The notes: generated by a model not told the origin, from the letters alone. A DNA stretch of 10,000 nt from Asticcacaulis sp. (GCF_020217185.1 NZ_JAIWNX010000025.1:1-10000); one strand, 5' to 3'; counted from the first letter of the stretch, positions 1-6,907 are shown. Translations and numbers: made by a program.

Positions 1-296
1 GCTTTACCTCGGCCTATGGCGACAAGGCGAGCGTGTGGATGACGCAGGGCAATGGCGACGGCAACTTCTTCGCCGATGCCGAAACCCTGAAAGCCATCGA
101 AGACAATCATCAGGTCGTGTTCCGTTACGTCGAAAACCCCAATGGCTCGGTCAACAACATCGCCGGCATCATGAATGCCGAAGGCAATGTGCTGGGCATG
201 ATGCCGCACCCGGACCGCGCCTTTGAACCGGCGCTGGGTTCGGCCGACGGCGCGCCGCTGTTCCACAGCCTGATGCGCGTGCTTCAGGCCGCCTGA
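1..296 (+). CDS. purQ: PurQ, glutaminase subunit of FGAM synthase (3' end only)
   Basis: This is the C-terminal part (about 98 residues) of the class I glutamine amidotransferase subunit that supplies ammonia to PurL in the fourth step of de novo purine synthesis. The gene enters from the left edge, reading in the frame that starts at base 3, and stops with TGA at 294-296. Family landmarks are a GDGNFFAD stretch, [17 protein letters not shown], then [13 protein letters not shown] and a closing GSADG..LFHSL segment. The catalytic His is encoded at 207-209. The residue two positions later, normally the Glu of the Cys-His-Glu triad, is Asp (GAC at 213-215). The nucleophile Cys lies outside the window. 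A strong terminator follows 35 bases downstream, so the purQ transcript probably ends before the next gene. Family assignment is secure; the effect of the Asp is unknown. Confidence 0.96.
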   Translation, partial: FTSAYGDKASVWMTQGNGDGNFFADAETLKAIEDNHQVVFRYVENPNGSVNNIAGIMNAEGNVLGMMPHPDRAFEPALGSADGAPLFHSLMRVLQAA

Positions 297-308
297 CGCA
301 AAGGCCGA

Positions 309-334
309 TTGACACAAACGGTTGCAAATGCAAC
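309..334 (+). promoter_or_regulatory. Possible -35 hexamer and short palindrome before the hydrolase gene
   Basis: TTGACAC at 309-315 matches six of seven positions of the Caulobacter-type -35 (TTGACGS). No good -10 is visible at the expected spacing. A 14-base palindrome, gttgcaaatgcaac (321-334), lies just downstream and shares its last three bases with the left arm of the purQ terminator. It might be an operator, or chance. If transcription did start near 340-348, the terminator's left arm would be largely missing from the RNA and the hydrolase Shine-Dalgarno would be free. This is speculative. Confidence 0.2.
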
Positions 335-375
335 CCCTTACCTGTCCGTCTGGCCGGACAGGTAAGGGGTTTTTT
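332..375 (+). terminator. Rho-independent terminator of purQ
   Basis: A perfect 17-bp inverted repeat (332-348 with 355-371) has a six-base loop and runs directly into six T residues (370-375). It is a textbook intrinsic terminator for purQ. The T run ends at the base before the ATG of the next gene (376). The right arm contains TAAGGGG (363-369), the only Shine-Dalgarno-like sequence for that gene. Transcripts that read through would therefore carry a sequestered ribosome binding site. Confidence 0.93.
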
Positions 376-1824
376 ATGCGTATCCGTAATGGGTTTTGGG
401 TCTCTGCGATTGTGGCTTTGACGGCGGGGTGCGCCGCGGCCAGTCCCTTCCCCGACACGCCTGTGACCACCACCCTGCCACTGGGCTATCACGCGAAAGC
501 CTGCCCCGCCGCCTACAAGACCATCGTCACAACCCGCCCCATTGAATGCGGCGATATGGTGGTTGAGGAAACACGCGGCAGCGGCAATGGCCGCCGCATC
601 AGCTTTCCCGTCGTCATTGCGCGTGCCGCCACGCCTGACAAAAAGCCCGATCCGCTGATCTATCTGCACGGCGGCCCCGGCGGCGATATTGTCGCGGCTG
701 CGCCCTATATCGCTAAGGGTGACAAGACCGCGCTCGACCGCGACCTGATCCTGTTCGATCATCGCGGCACCGGGCAATCGACCCCCTCGCTCGATTGCGG
801 CGAAGCCCCCCTGTCCGACGCGGGTGTGACCAGCGCGGCGGGCGTAGAGGTGCTGAAGGCGTGCGCCCTGCACTGGCGCGCCAAAGGCGTGGACACGTCG
901 CAATATCATTCCGCCGTCATCGCTCAGGATATCCGCGACCTGCGTCAGGCCCTGCACATCACCACCTATAACCTGTTCGGTGGCTCCTACGGCACGCGCG
1001 TGGCCATGGCCGTCATGCAGCACGACCCCGAAGGCCTGCGCAGCGTTATCCTCAGTTCTACCTGGCCACCGGAGGCCAATGCCACCGCCCCCCTGCCCGG
1101 TCTGGTATCGCGTGAGGTGCGTCAGGTGCTGGCCTATTGCCGCGCCGATGCCACCTGCCGTCAGCGCTTCCCCGATCTGGAGGCGCGCTTCGATGCCCGC
1201 CTGAAACAGTGGCTGGACGCGCCGCTCACCCACAAGGGCCAGACCTATACGGCGGACGAAGTCGGGGCCTTCCTGCTCGATGAACTCTACAGCGATCACG
1301 GCGCGCGAAGCCTGCCCCTGACCATGGATCGCCTGCTGAAGGGCGATTTTGCCGCGTTGGACGCCTTCAAAAAGGTACAGGCGGGCTATACCGAAGGCCA
1401 GTTCTTCACCACCCTGTGCCGTGAGGAATTTGCTTTCGAAGACCCGGCGGCGCTTGAGGCCACCGACCGCAACGACCCGATCGCCCTGTCGGTCGCCCGC
1501 GATGCGCGCCGCTTCTTTGAGGTCTGCCCGGCCTTTGCTACAGGCCGCGCCGAGGCGGTGGAAAACCAGCCCCTGAGCAGCGATATCCCGACCCTGATGC
1601 TGTCGGCGGATATCGACGCCGGCTGTCCGGCGGAACTGTCGGATGAGGCCGTCAAGCGCCTCAGCCACGGGCGCAACTATACCTTCGTCAACCGGATGCA
1701 CACGATTCAGGGCAGCGCCTGCGCGCAAAAAATGATGGCGCAGTTCCTGCAAACCGCCGATCCTGCGGTGGACGCCGCGTGCATGAAAGACGACCGCCCC
1801 AAATTTCCGTTCATTTACGAGTGA
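376..1824 (+). CDS. Exported alpha/beta hydrolase, S33 peptidase-like (possible lipoprotein)
   Basis: This 482-residue protein has an alpha/beta-hydrolase fold like the S33 proline-iminopeptidase/tripeptidyl-aminopeptidase group. The N-terminus (RIRNGF, then a hydrophobic run to residue 17) is a signal peptide ending in LTAGC, a tolerable but non-ideal lipobox; signal peptidase I cleavage slightly later is the alternative. The oxyanion-hole motif HGGPGG starts at His98, the nucleophile elbow GGSYG has Ser204, the acid is probably Asp414 (SADIDAGCP) and the base His442 (RMHTIQGS). All triad residues are present, so it should be active, probably on small peptides or esters in the periplasm; the substrate is not known. 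An ATG at 322 is in frame, but the resulting extension would translate the terminator hairpin, and only the 376 start gives a signal peptide and has a Shine-Dalgarno (AAGGGG, 364-369). The gene sits between purQ and purL without an evident link to purines. Confidence 0.88.
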   Translation: MRIRNGFWVSAIVALTAGCAAASPFPDTPVTTTLPLGYHAKACPAAYKTIVTTRPIECGDMVVEETRGSGNGRRISFPVVIARAATPDKKPDPLIYLHGGPGGDIVAAAPYIAKGDKTALDRDLILFDHRGTGQSTPSLDCGEAPLSDAGVTSAAGVEVLKACALHWRAKGVDTSQYHSAVIAQDIRDLRQALHITTYNLFGGSYGTRVAMAVMQHDPEGLRSVILSSTWPPEANATAPLPGLVSREVRQVLAYCRADATCRQRFPDLEARFDARLKQWLDAPLTHKGQTYTADEVGAFLLDELYSDHGARSLPLTMDRLLKGDFAALDAFKKVQAGYTEGQFFTTLCREEFAFEDPAALEATDRNDPIALSVARDARRFFEVCPAFATGRAEAVENQPLSSDIPTLMLSADIDAGCPAELSDEAVKRLSHGRNYTFVNRMHTIQGSACAQKMMAQFLQTADPAVDAACMKDDRPKFPFIYE

Positions 1825-1839
1825 GCCTACCAATAATAG

Positions 1840-1875
1840 CTGACAGGGCGCACTGAATCCGCTAAACGCGCGCCC
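1840..1875 (+). promoter_or_regulatory. Candidate purL promoter (housekeeping type)
   Basis: CTGACAG (1840-1846) matches five of seven positions of TTGACGS. After 14 bases comes GCTAAACG (1861-1868), which agrees with the first six positions of GCTANAWC. The predicted start of transcription, about seven bases after the -10, falls at or next to the purL ATG (1876), implying a leaderless mRNA. A GAATC site (GANTC, the CcrM methylation target in Caulobacterales) lies in the spacer at 1855-1859. The match is by eye against a consensus recalled from the literature. Confidence 0.5.
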
Positions 1876-4092
1876 ATGAGCACGACATCCTCCGCCCCCG
1901 CCCAAACCCAGAAGTCCATGGCCGACTATGCGTCGGAGTTCGGACTGAAGCCCGACGAATATCAGGTCATCCTCGACCGGCTGGGGCGCGAACCCAACTA
2001 CGTCGAGCTGGGCGTCTTCTCGGTGATGTGGTCGGAGCACTGCTCGTACAAATCCTCGCGGATGCACCTGCGCAAATTCCCGGTGACGGGTGAGCGCGTC
2101 ATCTGCGGGCCGGGCGAAAACGCCGGGGTCATCGACATTGGCGACGGTCAGGCCTGCATCTTCAAGATGGAAAGCCACAACCACCCCTCCTATATCGAAC
2201 CCTATCAGGGCGCGGCAACGGGCGTCGGCGGCATCATGCGCGACGTTTTCACCATGGGCGCGCGCCCGGTGGCGCTGCTCAACGCCCTGCGCTTCGGTGA
2301 GCCGTCTCACCCCAAAACCAAACGCATCGTCGAAGGCGTCGTCGCGGGTATCGGCGGTTACGGCAACTGCGTCGGCGTGCCGACCGTGGCGGGGGAAACC
2401 AACTTCCACGCGGGCTATAACGGCAACTGCCTTGTCAACGCCATGTGCGTGGGCCTGGCCGATGCCGACAAGATCTTCTATTCCGCCGCGCCGGAACCCG
2501 GCCTGCCGGTCGTCTATTTCGGGTCAAAGACGGGCCGCGACGGCATCCACGGCGCGACCATGTCCTCGGCTGAATTTTCCGAAGACTCCGAAGAGAAGCG
2601 CCCGACGGTTCAGGTGGGCGACCCCTTCGCCGAAAAGCTGCTGATCGAAGCGACGCTGGAGCTGATGGCGTCGGGTGCCGTTGCCGCCATTCAGGACATG
2701 GGCGCCGCCGGTCTCACCTCCTCGTCGGTTGAAATGGCCGGTAAGGGCGGGCTTGGCATCACGCTCGACCTCGACAAGGTGCCGCAGCGCGAAGAAAATA
2801 TGTCGGCCTATGAGATGATGCTGTCGGAGTCTCAGGAGCGGATGCTGGCCATCCTCAAGCCGGGACGCGAAAACGACGGCTACCGCATCTTCGAAAAGTG
2901 GGGCCTCGATGCCGCCGTCATCGGCGAAACCAACACCTCGGGCCATATCGTTCTGAAGCACAAGGGCGAGGTCGTCTGCGACCTGCCGCTGGGCCCGCTG
3001 AGCGACGACGCACCGCTGTACGATCGCCCGTGGGTCGAACCGGATATGGAAGCGCCGCTCGCCTCAGTGCCCTCGGCCCCGGTCGGTGATGCCCTGCTGA
3101 CGATTCTGGCCTCGCCGGACATGGCCTCCAAGCGCTGGCTGTGGGAACAGTACGACCGCCACGTCATGGCCGACACTCTGGCCGACTCAGCGACCGGTTC
3201 GGACGCCGGCATGGTCCGCGTCCATGGCACCAAGAAGGCGCTGGCCGTCACCTCGGACTGCACGCCGCGCTACGTCAAGGCCAACCCCTATGAGGGCGGC
3301 AAGCAGGCCGTGGCCGAAGCCTGGCGCAACCTGACCGCCGTAGGGGCCGATCCTATTGCCATCACCGACAATCTGAACTTCGGCAATCCGGAACGCCCCA
3401 AGATCATGGGGCAGATCGTGCGCGCCATCGACGGCATGGCCGAAGCCTGCCGCGAACTGAACTTCCCCGTCGTGTCGGGGAATGTGTCGCTGTATAACGA
3501 GACCAATGGCGTTGCCATCCCCCCGACCCCGACCGTGGGCGCGGTGGGCCTGCTGACCGACTACGATCAGCGCGTCGGTTTTGATACGCTGAAGGCCGGT
3601 CAGGTGCTGGTCCTCGTCGGGGAAACCGTCGGCGAACTGGGCTCGTCTCTCTACCTGCGCGAAGTGCACGGCATCGAAGCCGGGGCGCCGCCGAAGGTCG
3701 ATCTGAGCGTCGAAAAGCGCAATGGCGACTTTGTGCGCGACCTGATCCGCTCCAAAACCGCCAAGGCTGTGCACGACCTGTCGGACGGCGGCCTGCTGCC
3801 CGCGGCTTTCGACATGGCGTCGGCATCGGGCGTCGGTATCGAGCTGAAAAACCCGACCGATCTCGAAGACCACGTCTTCGCCTTTGCCGAAGATCAGGCG
3901 CGCTACCTGATCGCGGTGGACGAAGCGTCGGCGCATCTGGTGCTGGCCAAGGCCGCCGAAGCCGGCGTTCCGGCCCTGACCATCGGCGTGGCGGGCGGCT
4001 CTGACCTCAGCCTGACCGGTGCGATGTCGCTAAGCCTCGCTGAGCTGCAAACCGCCAATGAGCGCTGGCTGCCGGAATTTATGGGGTCGTAA
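1876..4092 (+). CDS. purL: PurL, FGAM synthase large subunit
   Basis: PurL is the ATP-dependent synthetase subunit of phosphoribosylformylglycinamidine synthase, converting FGAR to FGAM with ammonia from PurQ. At 738 residues it has the length of the small PurL type that works with separate PurS and PurQ. Visible landmarks are [21 protein letters not shown] (about 36-56, with His54), KMESHNHPS (97-105, with His101), [12 protein letters not shown], a first-half [12 protein letters not shown] and the second-half DLSDGGL motif before PAAFDMA. Both duplicated ATP-binding halves are therefore complete. The ATG at 1876 lacks a Shine-Dalgarno, but a promoter-like sequence ends just before it. The in-frame ATG at 1918 would still keep all family motifs and is the alternative start. 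It lies 51 bases after the hydrolase gene. A weak hairpin between purL and the converging Sel1 gene may end the transcript. Confidence 0.97.
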   Translation: MSTTSSAPAQTQKSMADYASEFGLKPDEYQVILDRLGREPNYVELGVFSVMWSEHCSYKSSRMHLRKFPVTGERVICGPGENAGVIDIGDGQACIFKMESHNHPSYIEPYQGAATGVGGIMRDVFTMGARPVALLNALRFGEPSHPKTKRIVEGVVAGIGGYGNCVGVPTVAGETNFHAGYNGNCLVNAMCVGLADADKIFYSAAPEPGLPVVYFGSKTGRDGIHGATMSSAEFSEDSEEKRPTVQVGDPFAEKLLIEATLELMASGAVAAIQDMGAAGLTSSSVEMAGKGGLGITLDLDKVPQREENMSAYEMMLSESQERMLAILKPGRENDGYRIFEKWGLDAAVIGETNTSGHIVLKHKGEVVCDLPLGPLSDDAPLYDRPWVEPDMEAPLASVPSAPVGDALLTILASPDMASKRWLWEQYDRHVMADTLADSATGSDAGMVRVHGTKKALAVTSDCTPRYVKANPYEGGKQAVAEAWRNLTAVGADPIAITDNLNFGNPERPKIMGQIVRAIDGMAEACRELNFPVVSGNVSLYNETNGVAIPPTPTVGAVGLLTDYDQRVGFDTLKAGQVLVLVGETVGELGSSLYLREVHGIEAGAPPKVDLSVEKRNGDFVRDLIRSKTAKAVHDLSDGGLLPAAFDMASASGVGIELKNPTDLEDHVFAFAEDQARYLIAVDEASAHLVLAKAAEAGVPALTIGVAGGSDLSLTGAMSLSLAELQTANERWLPEFMGS

Positions 4093-4096
4093 AGGC

Positions 4097-4126
4097 CCCT
4101 CCCTTGATGTTGAGGGAGGGAACTTC
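4097..4126. terminator. Weak terminator hairpin between converging genes
   Basis: An eight-base perfect inverted repeat (4097-4104, ccctccct, with 4113-4120, agggaggg) and an eight-base loop lie between the purL stop and the stop of the converging Sel1-repeat gene. Only broken T runs follow on either strand (aacttctt on plus, gccttt on minus), so termination is plausible but probably imperfect. Confidence 0.5.
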
Positions 4127-4894
4127 TTAAAATGTCACCTGATTTTGCCCCGGTCGCACCCGCTCCGGGCGGCGTTCGGTAAAGCGCTTTTCCGCCTCGG
4201 CACGCTGAGCCTTGGTCATCAACGGCGTCAGCCGTTGCAGATCAGCGGATACCGGTGGCGGGTTTTGTTGCCAGGTGCGCCCTTCGTGCGCCAGTGCATA
4301 GAAAACATAGGCCTCGGTCAGGTCCTTGGTCACGCCCTCGCCTGCCTCCAGCCGCCGCGCCCATTCGCTCTGTGCTTCGGGCAAGCCAGCTTCGGCGGCC
4401 TTGCGGATCAGGTCGATCCCCCGCGTACAGTTGGCCTCGACACCCCGCCCCTCGCACAGCATCTGCCCCGTCAGCAGCAAGCCTTGCGGATAGTCCTTGA
4501 AGGCCGAGCGCTGCACCCAGACAAAGGCCTCCTTCTCGTCTTTTACGATTCCCTCGCCGCTGAGATAGTGGCGCCCTAACTGATACTGCGCCTCGGCATG
4601 GCTCTGGGCCGCCGCCTTTTTGTACCATTCCACAGCCTTGGCCGGGTCTTTCTCGACCTGAAAGCCGTTATCATAGGCCTGCGCCACATAGACCTGCGAC
4701 TTCAGTACACCGATCTCGGCGTAGGCCAGTTCGTAATCAAAAGCCGTCTTGTAGATTTTGACGCCGCGCCAGCGCTCATTCTCCTGCCACATCCACAGCC
4801 CGGCAATGACCAGCGGCACCACAAAGGCCAGCACCTGCACCCAGCGCACCCACGGCTTAGGCTTGGGGTTGCGGATATCCGTCAGATTGGTCAT
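4127..4894 (-). CDS. Membrane-anchored Sel1-repeat protein
   Basis: This 255-residue protein has a basic N-terminus (NPKPKPWVRW), one hydrophobic segment at about 18-36 acting as an uncleaved anchor, and four Sel1-like (SLR/TPR-type) repeats at roughly 65-98, 99-134, 135-170 and 171-206. Diagnostic pieces are EKDPAKAVEWYKKAAAQ, AQYQLGRHYLSGEGIVKDEKEAF and RLEAGEGVTKDLTEAYVFY. The tail is rich in Arg and Glu. Sel1 repeats mediate protein-protein contacts, and the topology suggests the repeats lie in the periplasm. The only two cysteines (Cys147 and Cys156, both in repeat 3) could form a disulfide there. A GTG at 4948 would add 18 residues (with a Cys) unlike an export signal, so the ATG at 4894 was chosen. 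It converges on purL and is divergent from bolA. The partner is unknown. Confidence 0.85.
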   Translation of the reverse strand: MTNLTDIRNPKPKPWVRWVQVLAFVVPLVIAGLWMWQENERWRGVKIYKTAFDYELAYAEIGVLKSQVYVAQAYDNGFQVEKDPAKAVEWYKKAAAQSHAEAQYQLGRHYLSGEGIVKDEKEAFVWVQRSAFKDYPQGLLLTGQMLCEGRGVEANCTRGIDLIRKAAEAGLPEAQSEWARRLEAGEGVTKDLTEAYVFYALAHEGRTWQQNPPPVSADLQRLTPLMTKAQRAEAEKRFTERRPERVRPGQNQVTF

Positions 4895-5019
4895 GCGGCG
4901 GTCCGTAAATAGGGTAAAGCCATGCCCGCAAAGGCGGACGATTGCCACTTGTTAACCCATTTTGTGATAGTTCCAAGCCCATTGTGTTTGTTAATCGAGT
5001 CGTTCACAAGGCCCTCCCC
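4895..5019. other. Divergent intergenic region, Sel1 gene / bolA
   Basis: These 125 bases must hold the starts of two divergent transcripts. On the plus strand AAGG (5008-5011) is a Shine-Dalgarno eight bases before the bolA ATG. A GAGTC (GANTC) site lies at 4997-5001. The stretch 4950-4996 is AT-rich compared with its surroundings, including GTTAAC and TTTGTTAATC. No promoter with both elements could be called confidently on either strand. A CtrA box (TTAA-N7-TTAA) was looked for and is absent. Confidence 0.4.
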
Positions 5020-5250
5020 ATGCCCATTGCGCAATCCGACCTCGAAGCCCGCCTGAAGGCCGCCTTTCCCGATGCCGAGATTGTCGTCGAAGATCTGGCC
5101 GGGGACGGCGATCACTACAAAGCCTATATTACCGACGCCGGGTTTGCCGGGATGCCGCGCGTGCGTCAGCACCAGAAGGTCTATGCGGCGCTGTCCGATC
5201 TGATGAGCGGGCCGTTGCACGCTCTGGCCCTCGAAACCCGCGTCCCCTGA
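5020..5250 (+). CDS. BolA-family protein
   Basis: This small 76-residue protein covers one complete BolA domain. The conserved segment VEDLAGDGDHYKAYI (23-37) carries His32 in the loop region used as a variable metal ligand in BolA proteins, and RVRQHQKVYAAL (47-58) carries the invariant His51; it ends with LHALALET. BolA proteins pair with CGFS monothiol glutaredoxins to bind a [2Fe-2S] cluster and act in Fe-S or iron handling. Such a glutaredoxin is encoded just two genes downstream, which supports the same role here. The length fits the short YrbA/IbaG-like type better than the longer E. coli BolA. The start at 5020 has a good Shine-Dalgarno (AAGG, 5008-5011) and gives the standard N-terminus; an in-frame ATG at 4942 would add 26 atypical residues. 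It lies 12 bases before the next gene, so the two are probably cotranscribed. Confidence 0.94.
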   Translation: MPIAQSDLEARLKAAFPDAEIVVEDLAGDGDHYKAYITDAGFAGMPRVRQHQKVYAALSDLMSGPLHALALETRVP

Positions 5251-5262
5251 GGCTCGCCCGCC

Positions 5263-6189
5263 ATGCGCTATCGCCCGTTCGGACATTCCGGTCAGGCCCT
5301 TTCCGCCCTGGGACTCAATGTCTCGTGGGCAAAGCTCGGTCGCAGCCGTAATGCCGCGACGCGGCTGCTGAACACCGCGCTTGAAAACGGCATCAATACG
5401 TTTCACCTGACCTCGGCCCATCCGGACCTGCTGGCGGCGGCGACCGAAACCTTTGCGGTTGTCGATCGCCGCGTCCTGTTCATTTCGCTGAGTGCCGAAG
5501 AAGAAGGGAGCAGCGATCCCGCCGACGAATACCGGCTTGAGCCCCTGCGCGAGCGCCTGCGCGGCGTCATCAAATCGTCGGGCCTGCAATGGATCGACCT
5601 GCTCGTGTTCCATGCCAACGGCTTTGATCGTATTCCCGACCGTAGCTGGACCTTTATCACCGCCCTGCGTGAGGCGGGGATGCTGAAATTTACCGGGGCG
5701 ACGGCCAATGACGACCTGATCAAGGTCGCGGTGGATGACGGGCGTTTCAACATCCTCAAGACCGTTTTCGACATCGACACCTCGTGGAACAAGCGCCATC
5801 TGCTCGACTACGCGTTGGCACAGGGCATGGCCGTTTTCGGGCACGACTTCTTCCCGGCGCAGTACCGTAAACCCGAAGCCGTTGTGCCGAAAAAGGGTTG
5901 GCTCGGCCTGTTCGGTGGCCAATCCATCGACCCTTTGGCCGGACGCGGCACTTACGCCTTCCTGCATCAGACACCCGACTGGACCGCCGAAGAACTGTGC
6001 CTGTCCTACGCCCTGACCCAGCCCAATCTTTCGACGCTTTTTGTCAACGCCGACGACCCGGAGCACCTGGACTCACTGGTCGCCGTGGTCGAACGCGCCA
6101 TGCCGACCTCGGTGCCGGCGCAGATCGAGATGGCGCGCTTTTCGGCTCAGGCCGATGAGCTGGCGAACGCGCGCAAGAAACAGGCCTGA
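5263..6189 (+). CDS. Aldo/keto-reductase-fold protein with degenerate active site
   Basis: This 308-residue protein reads like an aldo/keto reductase (TIM barrel): MRYRPFGHSGQALSALGLN at the start, LLNTALENGINTF (35-47), GLQWIDLLVFHANGFD (107-122), and a C-terminal ALTQPNLSTLFVNADDPEHLDSLV resembling the cofactor-binding end. The catalytic tetrad is mostly gone. In the usual GINFFDTAxxYG motif the Asp is His48 and the Tyr is His53. The usual Lys in the VxIATK strand is not a Lys (LFISLSAE, 72-79). Only the His of the LxxxH motif remains, as His117. It may thus be a non-catalytic or repurposed member. It sits between bolA and grxD, 12 bases after bolA, suggesting a shared transcript. The weak GAGG at 5249-5252 is the only Shine-Dalgarno candidate. 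The fold is fairly sure; the function is unknown. Confidence 0.82.
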   Translation: MRYRPFGHSGQALSALGLNVSWAKLGRSRNAATRLLNTALENGINTFHLTSAHPDLLAAATETFAVVDRRVLFISLSAEEEGSSDPADEYRLEPLRERLRGVIKSSGLQWIDLLVFHANGFDRIPDRSWTFITALREAGMLKFTGATANDDLIKVAVDDGRFNILKTVFDIDTSWNKRHLLDYALAQGMAVFGHDFFPAQYRKPEAVVPKKGWLGLFGGQSIDPLAGRGTYAFLHQTPDWTAEELCLSYALTQPNLSTLFVNADDPEHLDSLVAVVERAMPTSVPAQIEMARFSAQADELANARKKQA

Positions 6190-6215
6190 TCCACTGGATT
6201 TTGTGGCGCTCTGTG

Positions 6216-6256
6216 CCTATATCCGTCCCATAAAACCTTTTTCCGGAGTGCCCGCC
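6216..6256 (+). promoter_or_regulatory. Possible grxD -10 element and Shine-Dalgarno
   Basis: CCTATATC (6216-6223) agrees with GCTANAWC at all but the first position, but no -35 is seen at a suitable distance. It would give grxD a short leader of its own in addition to read-through from the gene before it. GGAG (6245-6248) lies eight bases before the GTG at 6257 and decides that start. Confidence 0.3.
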
Positions 6257-6598
6257 GTGAGCGCCGATATCCATACCGAAGTGCATCAGTTCATTGATGG
6301 CACCATCAAGAGCAACCCCGTCGTCCTGTTCATGAAGGGCACGCCGGATCAGCCGCGCTGTGGCTTCTCTTCGCTGGTGGTGCAGGTTCTGGACCATCTG
6401 GGCGTCGAGTTTGCCGGGGTGGACGTCCTGCAGGACAACGATCTGCGCGAAGGCATCAAGGTCTATTCCGACTGGCCGACCATCCCGCAGCTCTATGTGA
6501 AGGAAGAGTTCATCGGTGGCGCCGACATCGTGCGCGAACTGTTCCAGAACGGCGAACTGAAAACGCTTCTGGCCGAAAAAGGCGTGATCGAGGCCTGA
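6257..6598 (+). CDS. grxD: Monothiol glutaredoxin, CGFS type (Grx4)
   Basis: This 113-residue monothiol glutaredoxin has VVLFMKGTPDQPRCGFS (22-38) with Cys35 in the CGFS active site, WPTIPQLYV (73-81) with the cis-Pro region that binds glutathione, and GGADIV (87-92). These proteins bind a glutathione-ligated [2Fe-2S] cluster, as homodimers or as heterodimers with BolA, and deliver it in Fe-S protein maturation. The bolA gene two positions upstream supports this. The start is GTG at 6257, preceded by GGAG at 6245-6248; it gives the family's usual length. The open frame continues upstream to 6041 only because it overlaps the preceding gene in another frame. A clear terminator follows 29 bases after the stop. 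Confidence 0.96.
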   Translation: MSADIHTEVHQFIDGTIKSNPVVLFMKGTPDQPRCGFSSLVVQVLDHLGVEFAGVDVLQDNDLREGIKVYSDWPTIPQLYVKEEFIGGADIVRELFQNGELKTLLAEKGVIEA

Positions 6599-6627
6599 TT
6601 TCGCTTTTTCTTTCATACGCCTGACAC

Positions 6628-6658
6628 ACGCCCTGCCCTGTTTGGTCAGGGCGTTTTT
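6628..6658 (+). terminator. Rho-independent terminator of grxD
   Basis: An eight-base perfect stem, acgccctg (6628-6635) with cagggcgt (6647-6654), has an 11-base loop and runs into five T residues (6654-6658). Distance and orientation fit the end of the grxD transcript. Confidence 0.88.
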
Positions 6659-6723
6659 GTTGGCGATGCGGTCAGATGATACGCAGGTTTTGCCAAAAAT
6701 TGTGTGAAACCAAAGCCAATAAC

Positions 6724-6757
6724 AAAAAACCCCGGAAGGCGAACCTTCCAGGGTTTT
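6724..6757. terminator. Bidirectional terminator-like hairpin
   Basis: The stem pairs 6726-6732 with 6751-6757 and 6734-6739 with 6744-6749 (13 pairs), with one C-A mismatch (6733/6750) and a four-base CGAA loop. The plus strand has TTTT at 6754-6757 and the minus strand has six T (complement of 6724-6729), so it looks like a terminator in either direction and is stronger on the minus strand. It could serve as a back-up for grxD and for rpsD transcripts that pass the first terminator. Confidence 0.75.
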
Positions 6758-6774
6758 GTACGTCTGATCTCTAC

Positions 6775-6877
6775 TAGAGCATTCGTCGGCTCAGATGAGC
6801 CGCCGAATAGCTCTAATTATTTCTAACGCCTCATGTTTTTCCGAAAAGTGGTGTCCACTTTTCGGCATGAGGCTCTA
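6775..6877. repeat. Composite extragenic palindromic element (REP/MITE-like)
   Basis: The 103-base element starts with TAGAGC (6775-6780) and ends with GCTCTA (6872-6877). It contains two hairpins. Hairpin A pairs 6775-6785 with 6804-6815 (one bulge at 6809) and 6787-6792 with 6797-6802. Hairpin B pairs 6828-6835 (gcctcatg) with 6866-6873 and 6841-6851 (ccgaaaagtgg) with 6855-6865, with five unpaired T at 6836-6840. The combination of AGAGCA-like ends and a CCGAAAAGTGG/CCACTTTTCGG core resembles intergenic palindromes common in alphaproteobacterial genomes. That it is repeated elsewhere in this genome cannot be seen from one copy. Confidence 0.6.
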
Positions 6878-6907
6878 AGCCGTAATGACGCGGCGAAAAT
6901 GTCTGGC

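Noticed and set aside
322..375. Upstream ATG extension of the hydrolase gene
   Set aside because: It would translate the purQ terminator and hide the signal peptide; ATG 376 has the Shine-Dalgarno and gives a normal export signal.
169..2409. Minus-strand open frame of 746 codons across purQ, the hydrolase gene and the start of purL
   Set aside because: It lies antisense to three well-supported genes, its translation is rich in Arg, Gly, Val and Ala without motifs, and long antisense frames are expected in GC-rich coding DNA.
4950..4996. Possible CtrA binding site in the AT-rich part of the bolA upstream region
   Set aside because: The TTAA half-sites do not have the seven-base spacing of the CtrA box.
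4942..5019. Longer BolA start at ATG 4942
   Set aside because: It adds 26 residues not seen in the family and lies in the divergent promoter region; ATG 5020 has AAGG at the right distance.
4891..6066. Minus-strand open frame of 391 codons opposite bolA and the AKR-fold gene
   Set aside because: It is antisense to recognised genes, has no family features, and spans the bolA promoter region.
6041..6256. Long N-terminal extension of the glutaredoxin
   Set aside because: It overlaps the preceding gene in another frame; GTG 6257 has a Shine-Dalgarno and gives the usual family length.
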